Origin: Clostridium sp. AM49-4BH
Lineage (GTDB): Bacteria > Bacillota > Clostridia > Lachnospirales > Lachnospiraceae
DNA length: 13,400 bases
Assembly (NCBI RefSeq): GCF_003478335.1
Contig: NZ_QUFB01000061.1
Location: 1-13,400 of the forward strand
Direction of reading: 5' to 3'
The number at the start of each line of letters is the position of its first letter. Within the stretch, counting starts at the first letter, position 1. This document shows, in pieces, positions 1-8,931 of the stretch. The translations under genes were made by a program, and so were the position numbers. The notes beneath the pieces were generated by a model. That model saw nothing but the letters and a program-made list of their open reading frames with translations. It had not been told where the DNA came from and ran no database searches.

Positions 1-130
1 AATTAGTAAATTTCTTATTACAAGTATATAGATCATTTATCATTTTTAAAGCCGGTTCTATGAATTCATAACAATATCCATTTTTTTTATCCTTTTTATA
101 AATTCCTCCAGAAACTACTATATTTACATT
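1..130 (-). other. Variable C-terminal (toxin-tip) region of the Rhs protein, incomplete
   Basis: This is the coding stretch immediately after the DPSG motif. Its base composition drops sharply to AT-rich compared with the Rhs core, and its residues (43 visible, beginning NVNIVVSGGIYKK, later NGYCYEFIEPALKM) no longer show YD repeats. In Rhs and WapA families this is where the exchangeable effector starts. No catalytic motif is visible in the portion present, so the activity cannot be named. A cognate immunity gene would be expected just beyond the left edge. Confidence 0.6.
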
Positions 131-1462
131 CCCGCTAGGATCAATCCGATTTACACTATCATTCCCACAATAAGTATACAAATGCAGGCTCAGTGGTTCA
201 TCTTCCTCCCCTGTATAACTATCCCTTGTCAGAAATCTCCCCACTTCCGGCTGATAATACCTCGCCCTAAGGTAGATCTCCTCCGTCTCCTTATCATAAT
301 ACTCCCCACAATAACGGAACGGATTCTCATCTTTGCTGTCTGAATCTACCTCATTACCAAAGGAATCATACTCATATGTCTTGGTAACCGCTCCACTTTC
401 ATCCGTGAGCTGCACCACATTTCCATGTGGATCGGTCACATAATACTGTTTTTCGGTGTCCGTTCCTTTGTCGGCATACACAAGATCATTGCCACAGATA
501 TACCGTTTCTGCACCTTTCCACTCTCAGACAGTTCCATCACTAACTGGTCCCCATCCCAGACAAAGACCGTCTTCTCCCCGTTCACCGTCTTGCTCGTAC
601 GCAGCCCTTCGGCATCATAAGTAAAGCTGACCTTATAATTCTTTGTCAGCGTGTGAGTTAGCTGATTCAAAGCATTGTAATGATTCACGACGTTCTCATT
701 CAGGCGGTTATCCCCCAGAGTCACATCGATATCCACATAGGTGCTGTCCTTTTTATCACTTGGAATTTCATAGCGATTAACTGTGGCAAGCTGGTTTCCG
801 TTCTTATCGTTTTTGTAAATGACAACGGAATCTTCCTCCGTATCCGTATTTAACGTATCTGTGCGGAGCAGTTCATCATTTTTATTGTATTTGTAGGCAG
901 TTACCTTATTGCCAGCCTTCATCTCTTTCCGGTTATTGTTACTGTCATAGGTGTAGGAAATATCCTTGCTGCCAGTCTTGGTTTCTTTGGTGATACGCCC
1001 TAATAAATCATAGGCATAGGTCGCTGTCTTTTTCGACTTCTTTCCAGCCTCATCCACTATATCTGCTGTTTCTTTGGATTTCTGTCCATTCGTTAAGTAT
1101 TCCGATGTGTATTCAGAAATTACCCCTGCACTATCCGTCTGGTTCTTCAGAGATATCAGATGATTCTGGTAATCGTAGGCATAAGTAGTTGTCATACCAC
1201 TTCCATCCACTGTTCTTTCGGCAAGATTTCCGTCCGTATCATAGTCGTATCCTACTATCTTGTTCCCTTTTTCATCCGTGACAGAAGTCAGTTTCGACTC
1301 CCCGTCATAGGTATACTGCAGAGAAAGTTTAGTATCATCTCCCACTTTGACTGCAAAGGCAGATTTATTCCCGGCACTATCATAGCTGTAATTCTTGACT
1401 ACATCTTTATTTTTTGTCAGCTTTGTCGTCTCTTTTGTCACCTGTCCGGACACATCATTATA
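1..1462 (-). CDS. Rhs/WapA-like protein, C-terminal part: YD repeats, Rhs core end and start of a variable toxin-like tip (partial, runs off left edge)
   Basis: Translating the minus strand from 1462 downward gives an open frame with no stop to the window edge (about 487 codons). It is the direct continuation of the upstream Rhs ORF in another frame. Seen: repeated YD motifs (for example TYDAEGLRT, EYDSFGNEV, YDSAGNKS). These are followed by the Rhs core signature at about 130-330: RYCGEYYDKETEEIYLRARY, then GRFLTRD and finally RIDPSG at 131-142. Known of the family: Rhs and WapA proteins end their conserved beta-shell at a DPxG-type motif, after which an exchangeable effector domain begins. 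Here 43 residues follow, beginning NVNIVVSGGIYKKDKK, in strikingly AT-rich DNA; I do not recognise the domain. The part has no start of its own, so in this sequence it is expressed only if the frameshift at about 1464 is an error or is bypassed. Confidence 0.85.
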
Positions 1463-4400
1463 GACAAGCTAGTATCGTCCTGTGTTGCTACATCCCCATA
1501 GGCATTGTAGGTATAGGTATGCACCGTCTTTTTCCCCGTTTTCTTTTCCTTTGCCACCATCTCCGTCAGACGGTTCTGGTAATCATAGGTGTTTTTCTGG
1601 GTGTTTCCATTTTTGTCAACCGTCTTCGTGAGGTTGCTGTTGGCATCATAGGTATAAGTCTCCGTCCTGCCCTCCGGATCGGTATAGGATATTAACCGGT
1701 TTTTCCCATCATAGGCATACTTGTTTTCCCGGATGTCATCGGATTTCTTCTTGCCACTGATGGTAATACCATAAGTTTTCCCTGCATAAGAGAAAATATC
1801 TTCTGTATCATTTTCGCTTCCGGAAGAAGTATCTGCATCCGTCACTTCTGACACCGTAATTGTCAGTGGACTGGTCATTCCGATAAACTGGCGCACTTTG
1901 TTCCCCTGCACGTCATAGACATACTGGACATACTGTGCTTTATCTGCATCCAGGCAGCTCTTGACCATCACAAGGTTTCCCTGTTTATCATAAGTATACT
2001 CGGTTCTTGATGTCCTGTCACTATCAATCTGTTCTTCCTGTTCCGTCACATTTCCCATATTGTCGTACTCGGTTTTGGTGGTCTGGTAACGGATGCTTCC
2101 ATCCTTATTCTCCTGTGGGATTTCGGACTGAATCATCTGACCGAGGATGTCGTATTGATACTTGGTGGCAACATCCTCTTTTGTCCCTCTTGGAGTGTAT
2201 TCCTTTGTGACCTGTCCCTGCTCATCATAATCCGTTTTAACCGTCTGGGTTTCCCAATCCGTCTCCCCTTCTTTCCGGCTCTTTGTCTCCGTCTGGCTTA
2301 CGTTGCCGTTCTCATCATAGGTGGAGAGAGTCTGGGTTTCATAGGCAGGAAGCCACCTGCCATCCTGATAGTTCTTGGTGACGGTATCCTCTTTTGTGGT
2401 TCTGCCAAAGTCATCCGTTTCATAAGTCGTGGTGGATTCGGACCTGTTCTTCCCCCGGATGGTAGTGGTTTTCTGCGACAGGGCATTCCCCTCCGCATCG
2501 GTTACATTCTCTGTAATTGTCTCGCTTAATACGGCATCATTGAACTGGTCGTAATAATCTTCGGTATCCACATCTGACTGATAAGACGATGGATTTAATT
2601 CTTTGCTGTAGCTGGTAGAAATCGTCTGCGCATCATCGTCTTCTCCGGTTACTTCCGTCTCGCTTTTACTAAAACTCCAGGAAGTACAGTGGGCAGCATC
2701 CAGTTCCCCGTTGCTAAACGCTGCTGTTCCGATCTCATTGCCCAGATTATCATAGAAATACTTCGTACCGCTCAGGATGTCCTTCCCTTTTCCGGTCATG
2801 TAAAAGTTAGCCACCGTTTCCCCATTTTCATTGATAATGAATTTCTTCTCATCCGGAGTAAAGGGATATGTCTTTTCTTCCACTAAACGGGCAGTTTCTT
2901 CTATTTCCACATCTCCAGCATCCTCGTCTTCCTCGCTGTCATCAGAGTTACTGCTATCGTCATCTTCATCCCCATAGTCATAGGTACTTTCCGTCCAGGT
3001 GCCTGCTGCTTCATCCTTGCTAATGATGGTATTGCCAAAGGTATCCTGGATGTCGATGGATACACGCCCATAGTTGTCCACCGTCATGGTTTTTAATCCA
3101 TCTGTGGAAACATACTCCTTATCTTTGGATTCATACTCTGTTCCCACCGCATGGATGGTTTCGGTTTCCTCTCCTGTCTCCGGATCATAGCTGGTTTGGG
3201 ATACTAGACCATTCTCATCGATATAAGATAACTCATTACCGAAAGAATCGTAGGTCACTTCTTCTTCCGTGTAGGTACGGTTGTCCTGTGGACATTTAGC
3301 GGAGGTAATTGTAACGTTCTTCTTGGTCTGCTGTCCCAGGCTGTTATAGGTATAATCGTTCTGTATGACTTCCTTTTCCCCATCCGTACTGTAGGAAGGG
3401 TAGACTTTCCCCTGGATTTCATTTCCCTGCTCGTCATACTGGAAATCCGTCTTGGAAATGGTCTGGTATGCCCCGCCGTTTACACTTCTCTGTTCAGAAA
3501 TGCTGGCATAGTCAACCCCATTGGATGATAGTGTACTCACCAGTTTGTTTTTTGTCGCTGCAGAGGCATAGGATTCCTCTGTTACAAGCGGGCACACAAA
3601 GGGTTCATCCCCAGCAGGGTATCCCTGCACTGTCTGATAGGTGTAGCTTGTAGTGTATAAATGCTCCTTCCCTTTATTTTTTGCCAGATAGGCTTTGGAA
3701 GATTTGGCGGTCAAAACATTCCGGTAACGGTCATAAGTATAGCCTTCTTTTGTGGTGACTGCTTTCTCTCCTTTTTTCCCATAGGACTTGTCTGTTTTCA
3801 GCACCACAAGGGAACCCTTCCCTCTGTTATCATAACTGTAAAGAGTTTCTTCCTTTTCTTTTCCATAACTGACCTCATCGGTCAGCAACTTATTTTCATT
3901 ATATATGTATAATGTGACATTCTTTTTCGTATTGCTTTTCAGTTTTAAAGTGTTAGCATTGATTTTTGATTTCTTATACTTATAATCGTAATACTTTCCG
4001 CTGGTTTTATATTTGTTGGGATTAAAGTGACTGACGACCGTCACGGTTTTCAACCCACTGTTCCCATACTGCCATACTTCATAGCTGATGCCATCGCCGC
4101 CGTTTTCTTCCTTTTCCTTCTCCCTGAAATCCGCATAAGAACGTAGGGCATCGCTTCCTTTTTTCTGGAAATAATCATATTTGATTCCATTTGATTTTTT
4201 CCCAGTTTTCGTGTCCTTCTCATACTCCCTGGTGACATAGAACTGCTCCGTTACCACATCCCGTTTCTGGTCGGTTCCGGATTCCTTTTCTCCCCGCTGG
4301 GAGCAGGCACGGTATTCATAGTGCTGTTCGCTTCCGTCTGCGGTTACTTTGGTCAGCAGATAACTCTGATTGGTGGAAACACGCTGTGACGCTACTCCGG

Positions 4401-5607
4401 CACCGGAAGTGTTGACCAGCCGCTCTACGGTCTTATAGGAATACTTTTCTTTACTGCCGTCTACGGTTGCACTGGTCAGTATCACACCATTTAACCGGTC
4501 CCCATGATGAGGGGTATAGGATTTTTCCTCGGTCTCATAAGTGATGGTCTTAGAAGACACACCTCCGGCAACGTTTTTTCCCTGAACGGTGACGGAGGCA
4601 ACTGCCTTTTCGTCACCCTCGCCGCTGTAGCGGAATACGATCTCCCGTCCTACCGAATCGGTGATCTTACTGAAATAAATGCCATCGGTATAGGCAAAGG
4701 TAATCGTGTTGTCATGGGCGTCTTTCTGCAACACAATGACACCGTCTTCATTGAAATAAGTACGGAGTCCGGTTTTATCACGGAGAAGGTATTTGCAGGC
4801 AATGCCGTCTACGGTCTTGTCCCAGTCCTCCAGTTTGATATCATCATAATCATAGCCTTCCAGTCCTTTGATGGAATAGGACTTTGCGGCATCATCCGCT
4901 TTGGTTTCAATGTTAATGACCCCGGCACTGCCATAGTGAAGGTAGGTCGGAATCTTTCCCCAGCCTTCATCCTCAGTCAATGTGACAGTCTCAATCCACG
5001 GGAAATCATACCGCCAGCCGCTTGCCAGTCCATAGACGTTGTATCCCTCATTGCTGACGATCTTGGTTCGCTGGGTATCATTTTCATAGTGCTTTTCACC
5101 ATTAGCGGATACCCCTTTCCAGCCTTCGCCCTTTTCGTATTTCACTAACAGGTTTTTCAAGGCATTCTTATGGTTTTTCCAGATGGCAGCGTTCACTACA
5201 ATGCGCCTACGGGAACCGTCTGACGCTGTGTAGTAAACCCAGAGGGTATCTACCTCTAACTGTTCAATATATTCCACCGTGGCATGACCTAAGTTGGCTT
5301 CGTTGCTGTCGTAGTAGCGGTTCAGTTCAAAGTCCATGCCGCCTGTTCCATCCAATGACAGATCATTACGGGAAAGCATCAGATGTCCGGTAGCGGTATC
5401 CACTCCATCAATTTTCTCAGCTTCTAACGGGGAAACGGCAAGCCTGTTTTCATAGACACTCCGGAAGGTATCCCCGTAGGCGGCTTCGGTTGCCGTGTTA
5501 TAGGATTCCCCCGCCGCCAGACAGGTGTTGCTACTGACAAACACCACCATTCCACACAGAAATGTAGTTACTGCCGCTCCTGTTATCATCTTTTTGATCT
5601 TTCCCAT
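1438..5607 (-). CDS. Secreted Rhs/YD-repeat (WapA-like) protein, N-terminal part, frameshifted near its end
   Basis: The 1389-codon ORF has ATG at 5607, preceded by AAAGGAGTGG at good spacing. Residues 1-32 form a signal peptide: basic MGKIKK, a hydrophobic core, and probable cleavage near CLAAG. Residues about 69-105 match the N-terminal Rhs-associated module (DTATGHLMLSRNDLSLDGTG, then ELNRYYDS), resembling DUF6531. From about residue 290 onward, YD repeats of the Y-D-x-x-G type continue to the end, with examples ATYDEQ-like, KYQYDILGQM, TYDANSNLTK and NTYDYQNRLT. At about 872-900 there is a very acidic linker. The last residues (after GDVATQDDTSL) are out-of-frame sequence ending at a stop at 1438; the true reading resumes from 1462. 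With the downstream part the protein would exceed 1860 residues, normal for WapA-type proteins. It is third in a surface-protein block, 30 bases after the small membrane-protein gene. The role inferred is a secreted polymorphic toxin or wall-associated protein. Confidence 0.9.
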   Translation of the reverse strand: MGKIKKMITGAAVTTFLCGMVVFVSSNTCLAAGESYNTATEAAYGDTFRSVYENRLAVSPLEAEKIDGVDTATGHLMLSRNDLSLDGTGGMDFELNRYYDSNEANLGHATVEYIEQLEVDTLWVYYTASDGSRRRIVVNAAIWKNHKNALKNLLVKYEKGEGWKGVSANGEKHYENDTQRTKIVSNEGYNVYGLASGWRYDFPWIETVTLTEDEGWGKIPTYLHYGSAGVINIETKADDAAKSYSIKGLEGYDYDDIKLEDWDKTVDGIACKYLLRDKTGLRTYFNEDGVIVLQKDAHDNTITFAYTDGIYFSKITDSVGREIVFRYSGEGDEKAVASVTVQGKNVAGGVSSKTITYETEEKSYTPHHGDRLNGVILTSATVDGSKEKYSYKTVERLVNTSGAGVASQRVSTNQSYLLTKVTADGSEQHYEYRACSQRGEKESGTDQKRDVVTEQFYVTREYEKDTKTGKKSNGIKYDYFQKKGSDALRSYADFREKEKEENGGDGISYEVWQYGNSGLKTVTVVSHFNPNKYKTSGKYYDYKYKKSKINANTLKLKSNTKKNVTLYIYNENKLLTDEVSYGKEKEETLYSYDNRGKGSLVVLKTDKSYGKKGEKAVTTKEGYTYDRYRNVLTAKSSKAYLAKNKGKEHLYTTSYTYQTVQGYPAGDEPFVCPLVTEESYASAATKNKLVSTLSSNGVDYASISEQRSVNGGAYQTISKTDFQYDEQGNEIQGKVYPSYSTDGEKEVIQNDYTYNSLGQQTKKNVTITSAKCPQDNRTYTEEEVTYDSFGNELSYIDENGLVSQTSYDPETGEETETIHAVGTEYESKDKEYVSTDGLKTMTVDNYGRVSIDIQDTFGNTIISKDEAAGTWTESTYDYGDEDDDSSNSDDSEEDEDAGDVEIEETARLVEEKTYPFTPDEKKFIINENGETVANFYMTGKGKDILSGTKYFYDNLGNEIGTAAFSNGELDAAHCTSWSFSKSETEVTGEDDDAQTISTSYSKELNPSSYQSDVDTEDYYDQFNDAVLSETITENVTDAEGNALSQKTTTIRGKNRSESTTTYETDDFGRTTKEDTVTKNYQDGRWLPAYETQTLSTYDENGNVSQTETKSRKEGETDWETQTVKTDYDEQGQVTKEYTPRGTKEDVATKYQYDILGQMIQSEIPQENKDGSIRYQTTKTEYDNMGNVTEQEEQIDSDRTSRTEYTYDKQGNLVMVKSCLDADKAQYVQYVYDVQGNKVRQFIGMTSPLTITVSEVTDADTSSGSENDTEDIFSYAGKTYGITISGKKKSDDIRENKYAYDGKNRLISYTDPEGRTETYTYDANSNLTKTVDKNGNTQKNTYDYQNRLTEMVAKEKKTGKKTVHTYTYNAYGDVATQDDTSLSIMMCPDR
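1463..1467 (-). other. Frameshift point in the Rhs gene (apparent loss of one base)
   Basis: Reading the minus strand, the upstream frame gives DVATQDDTSL and then nonsense to a stop at 1438. The frame one base over continues as YNDVSGQVTKETTK with YD-repeat character. The reading between them is ...AGC TTG TC TAT AAT. One added G (TTG GTC TAT) would give a seamless SLVYNDVSG, so the simplest event is loss of one G from a GG pair. No slippery heptamer is present. Confidence 0.75.
2906..2992 (-). other. Acidic low-complexity linker inside the Rhs protein
   Basis: About 29 residues, nearly all Asp, Glu and Ser (DYGDEDDDSSNSDDSEEDED and onward), interrupt the YD-repeat array at about residues 872-900. 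The forward strand shows it as a run of tcatc/tcttc triplets. It probably forms a flexible, strongly negative loop that could bind cations or mark a boundary between two shell segments. The triplet repetition also makes it a likely site of length variation between strains. Confidence 0.7.
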
Positions 5608-5637
5608 AGATATCCACTCCTTTTCTCGGTTTCTGTT

Positions 5638-6300
5638 TTATTCGGATTCCTGTCCCTTCAGTTCCTCCACCGTTTTCCCTGCTTCCAACTGCACCAACAC
5701 TTCCTCAAAGGTACAAGTCTCATTCAATAACAGAACCGCCACTTCTATCCGTTCCTCTTTACTGAGGGATTTGTCTTTTAACTGCTGTATCTGCTCCTTT
5801 GACAATCCCAACTGTTCTTCCGTGCTGAGAATCTCACTATCCTTCACCACATCAGACCATTGCCTGTTTTCGGATGTTTTTCCCTTTTCCTTTGCTAACT
5901 CGATGGCTTTTCGTCCGGTTTTTACGGACAGTTTCTCTGCCTGTTCCAGATCATCCAGACTGTAGCCTTCCTGTTCCATCTGGTACTTGGTATTTTCCGG
6001 GATGGTGAAAAAATCCTGTTCCAATTTCCTACCGGTCTTCTCCCAGTCCTTTGTTTCCGCCTGTATCTTTGCGACCTCTTCCCGATCCGTTTCATAAAGT
6101 TCCGCATACAGATCAGCGGTTTCACGGTCCGTCGCCGAAAGGGATTGATAGACTTCCTCTTTCTTTTCTTCCGGTTTCTTTTGATTTTGATGATTCCTTA
6201 TGATTATGCTGGTTCCCGCAAGCAAACACATGACAAGCACTACGGCTGCTGCAATCCCGATTTTTTTTCTTTTTGGTTTCCTCAATGATAACTCCCCCAT
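5638..6300 (-). CDS. Small single-pass membrane protein with helical extracytoplasmic domain, unknown function
   Basis: I do not recognise a family. The product is about 215-230 residues. A basic stretch (RKPKRKK) is followed by one strong hydrophobic segment, IGIAAAVVLVMCLLAGTSII, and then by about 180 mostly charged, helix-prone residues rich in Glu, Lys and Gln, predicted to lie outside the membrane. The start is uncertain. I give ATG at 6300. TTG at 6285 has the best ribosome site (GGGGGAG six bases upstream), and TTG at 6330 is also in frame. The gene begins shortly after the Kelch-protein stop at 6379 and ends 30 bases before the Rhs start, so the three genes look like one transcription unit. 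A role as a membrane partner of the two large secreted proteins is inference from position only. Confidence 0.8.
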   Translation of the reverse strand: MGELSLRKPKRKKIGIAAAVVLVMCLLAGTSIIIRNHQNQKKPEEKKEEVYQSLSATDRETADLYAELYETDREEVAKIQAETKDWEKTGRKLEQDFFTIPENTKYQMEQEGYSLDDLEQAEKLSVKTGRKAIELAKEKGKTSENRQWSDVVKDSEILSTEEQLGLSKEQIQQLKDKSLSKEERIEVAVLLLNETCTFEEVLVQLEAGKTVEELKGQESE

Positions 6301-6378
6301 TCCGGATTCTATATTTTCCCTGTGCGACAAACAGGACCCGCCCGTTATGTTTTTCCTAACGAACGAATCCCCTCATTA

Positions 6379-8931
6379 TTACTTTCCTTCTTCTGTCAAG
6401 GTAATCTCTACTGTTGTTTTCCCGGTTATCTTTGCTTCTACCGGGATGGACTGGTAAGTCTCATAGGATTCTCCCCGCTCCAAACTTCCGGTCAGTTTCA
6501 GCACGATTACGCCTTTTTTCGGCTGGTATTTTAATAAGGTGACGTCGTCTGCCCCTTCTTTCAGCGCATCCTCTGTTTCAAAAGAGGATGCATTCTGGAT
6601 TTCCATTTCCTCCGGGTTGACGCTTACCGTGACGATCTTTGCCTGTCCCTTTTTTAAATTCCCGGCATTCACCTGTAATTCATAGGATTCTCCCTGATTC
6701 ACTGCCATCTGCTTTGTGGTGGTCTGCACTTTTACCGTATACTGCTCTACGGTATCCAGAACACCAAAGCCAGCCAGCTCTCCGCCAATGCTGTAAATGT
6801 CATTGCCGGAAGCTGCCAGCATGGAATCCTTCTTGGTCAGGTTCATATCCGAAATCCTGCTCCACTCATCAGAGTAAGCATCATGCACCAGAACTTCTTT
6901 TGTCTCCTCTGTTTTTGCCATATAGATTTTTCCGCTGATTACTACAGGAGTACCATAGATATCCGAAGCAGCAAACGGACACACGGTTCCGGCGTCCTCA
7001 AAGAGATTGTCCTCCGGGAGATACTCCTGCCAGAACATCTTCTCTCCGTCCTCTTTTAACACAAACACACGATTATCCACACTTGCTGCAGCAATGACCG
7101 CACTGGTGTCCGGCAGAACTGCCGTCTCCCAGGTATCGGTTTTGATGTCATAAATTTCTGCTTGATCCGTGGTACCTGCCCTTGACCATACATAGAGTTT
7201 GTCTTTGCTACATGCATATGCCAGATTGGTTCTTCCCTCTGCCAGGTCTGCCTTTTTCTGCCATTGTCTGGTCTCTGTGTTATAAGCATACACAGATTTG
7301 AGAAGTTTTGCCGTCACTCCCGTATCGGTCTGACCGCCGATGACATAGATTTCGTTATTGTACGCAAACACGGCTGCCCGACAGATTCCGCTTTCGGTAC
7401 CGGGATACTCCGGCAGACTTTCCCATGTTTTCTTTTCCGTATCATATACCGCAAAGGTTTTCAGGGAACCTGTGGCATTTTCACCGCCGAGTACATAGAT
7501 TTTCCCATCCAACGCAGCGGCAGAAGCATTTTTTCTGGTTTCCTGCATTGATGTCGTATATACCCACTCCGACCGGCTGTCTGTGTTATAGACCATCCGG
7601 GATGCTTCACCGGCCAGGGAAGCATTTTTCCTTGCCGTCACGGTGAATCCCAGTGTCTTTCCAGCGGTTTCATTGTTATAGATATAATCATAGGATGTTC
7701 CCGTCACAACGGCATCGCTGATTTTCTTTCCTCCGTCATAAACGCAGATGAGATATTCTTTGGCGTTCTCTACCGCATTCCAGGTGATGGTATACTTATC
7801 CTGTCCTTTGATTCCCGTTGGTTCCGGAATTGCAAAACGCTTTTTCAGGGTAAGGGTGTAATCCCCGGTTCCTTTGTTTTTGACGCTGACTTTCAGATAT
7901 TTCCGTCCGTTATAGGCTCCGGTAAAGAGGAAGTTGTTATCCAGTCCGGAATTGTCGTCATAGGCAACCTGATTTTTAGCTGTGTCGTACATGGTTGCCT
8001 GTGTGTCAATGGAGGAATCGGTGTAAATGTCATATGCAATGCCCGGCTTGGTGTCAAAGTAATAGTAATTCTCCTGTCCGGCTTTTATTACTGACCGGGT
8101 AACCGGTGCGTTTTCCTTTAATTCCACAGCACCGTCAAATCCCACCACCTCATAATGCACGGTAAAGTATGGATTCCGGTCTATTTTTGCCTGGTAAGAG
8201 CGGTTGGAATTGTCCGCCACTAATGCCACACCGTAGTTGGCTTCTCCCGCATACCATGCCCTTACAATGTCCGTTACATCGCACTGGTATTTCCCTGCCT
8301 TCTGGATTCCCACGGTTGCTGAGGCACCCGCTTCATAAGCCGGACGGTTGTTATAGGTCAGTTTATTGACGTTCCAGTTCTGTGTCACTTTGTGGACACC
8401 GATGTCAAAGGTCTTTCCAGCCCCTAATTTGATTGTCTTTTCATTTTTGATATGTAATGCTGCATCCCGAATCTGCACATCTTGGTTTTTCAGTTCGGAA
8501 AGGGTACTCATCTTGGTAAATGCCACACATTTATTCGCCTGCAAAAGCAGGGATTTGTCATAGCCGAAGTTACTGTTTGGTGCGCCGGCATAAGCAGCCC
8601 CCACCTTTACATCTCTGCGGTGTTTATCGGTAAGATAGGTTGTCCGGATTTCCACCGGGAATTTTCTTTTTTTGCTGTTCCACCACTTTTTATTTGGTGT
8701 CACTTTCAATGTTTTTGTCTTTTTGTTATAGAAAAGTTTTACATTGGTTGTCGATACGCCATTTGCATCGGTAATCTTGGTGCTCATCCGGGTAAATTGG
8801 GTTTTTCCTTTTTTCATCTTGAAATAGACTTTTTTACCCTTTACCTTAACTTTTAATTTTGTATTTAGTTTGAAAGAAAAGGATTTATTCTTCTGTTTCT
8901 TGGAAACCGTAACAATCTCCTGCACTTTTTC
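6379..8931 (-). CDS. Secreted DNRLRE/Kelch-repeat protein, main C-terminal part (downstream of frameshift)
   Basis: This is a continuous frame of about 850 residues that lacks its own good start; a GTG at 8925 is in frame but no ribosome site was found. It continues the signal-peptide ORF upstream. Numbering the joined protein (about 1037 residues), one sees a DNRLRE-type domain at about 300-449 (GYDKSLLLQANK, AALHIK, VTDIVRAWYAGEANYGVALV). A PPC-like beta domain follows at about 465-553 (YYYFDTKPGIAYDIYTD ... GDYTLTLKKR), then a fibronectin-III-like domain at about 555-636 (ITWNAVENAKEYLICVYDGG). A Kelch propeller occupies about 643-919, with blades showing KIYVLGGEN, EIYVIGGQT and DIYSIGGEL, each with a distal W such as KTWESLP. 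A C-terminal beta domain ends at 1037. No LPxTG sorting signal or membrane anchor is visible at the C-terminus. The architecture fits a secreted or wall-bound adhesin or scaffold; no catalytic residues are apparent. Confidence 0.85.
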   Translation of the reverse strand, partial: EKVQEIVTVSKKQKNKSFSFKLNTKLKVKVKGKKVYFKMKKGKTQFTRMSTKITDANGVSTTNVKLFYNKKTKTLKVTPNKKWWNSKKRKFPVEIRTTYLTDKHRRDVKVGAAYAGAPNSNFGYDKSLLLQANKCVAFTKMSTLSELKNQDVQIRDAALHIKNEKTIKLGAGKTFDIGVHKVTQNWNVNKLTYNNRPAYEAGASATVGIQKAGKYQCDVTDIVRAWYAGEANYGVALVADNSNRSYQAKIDRNPYFTVHYEVVGFDGAVELKENAPVTRSVIKAGQENYYYFDTKPGIAYDIYTDSSIDTQATMYDTAKNQVAYDDNSGLDNNFLFTGAYNGRKYLKVSVKNKGTGDYTLTLKKRFAIPEPTGIKGQDKYTITWNAVENAKEYLICVYDGGKKISDAVVTGTSYDYIYNNETAGKTLGFTVTARKNASLAGEASRMVYNTDSRSEWVYTTSMQETRKNASAAALDGKIYVLGGENATGSLKTFAVYDTEKKTWESLPEYPGTESGICRAAVFAYNNEIYVIGGQTDTGVTAKLLKSVYAYNTETRQWQKKADLAEGRTNLAYACSKDKLYVWSRAGTTDQAEIYDIKTDTWETAVLPDTSAVIAAASVDNRVFVLKEDGEKMFWQEYLPEDNLFEDAGTVCPFAASDIYGTPVVISGKIYMAKTEETKEVLVHDAYSDEWSRISDMNLTKKDSMLAASGNDIYSIGGELAGFGVLDTVEQYTVKVQTTTKQMAVNQGESYELQVNAGNLKKGQAKIVTVSVNPEEMEIQNASSFETEDALKEGADDVTLLKYQPKKGVIVLKLTGSLERGESYETYQSIPVEAKITGKTTVEITLTEEGK

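Noticed and set aside
4504..5148. 214-codon plus-strand ORF
   Set aside because: It lies wholly antisense to the Rhs coding sequence, has no ribosome site, and owes its openness to the repeat-rich codon pattern of the real gene. The same applies to the other plus-strand ORFs under the Rhs and Kelch genes.
240..5300. Tandem DNA repeat or CRISPR array
   Set aside because: The recurring tcataggt/atcata words come from codons for the YD motif in a diverged protein repeat. No identical repeats with regular spacers are seen.
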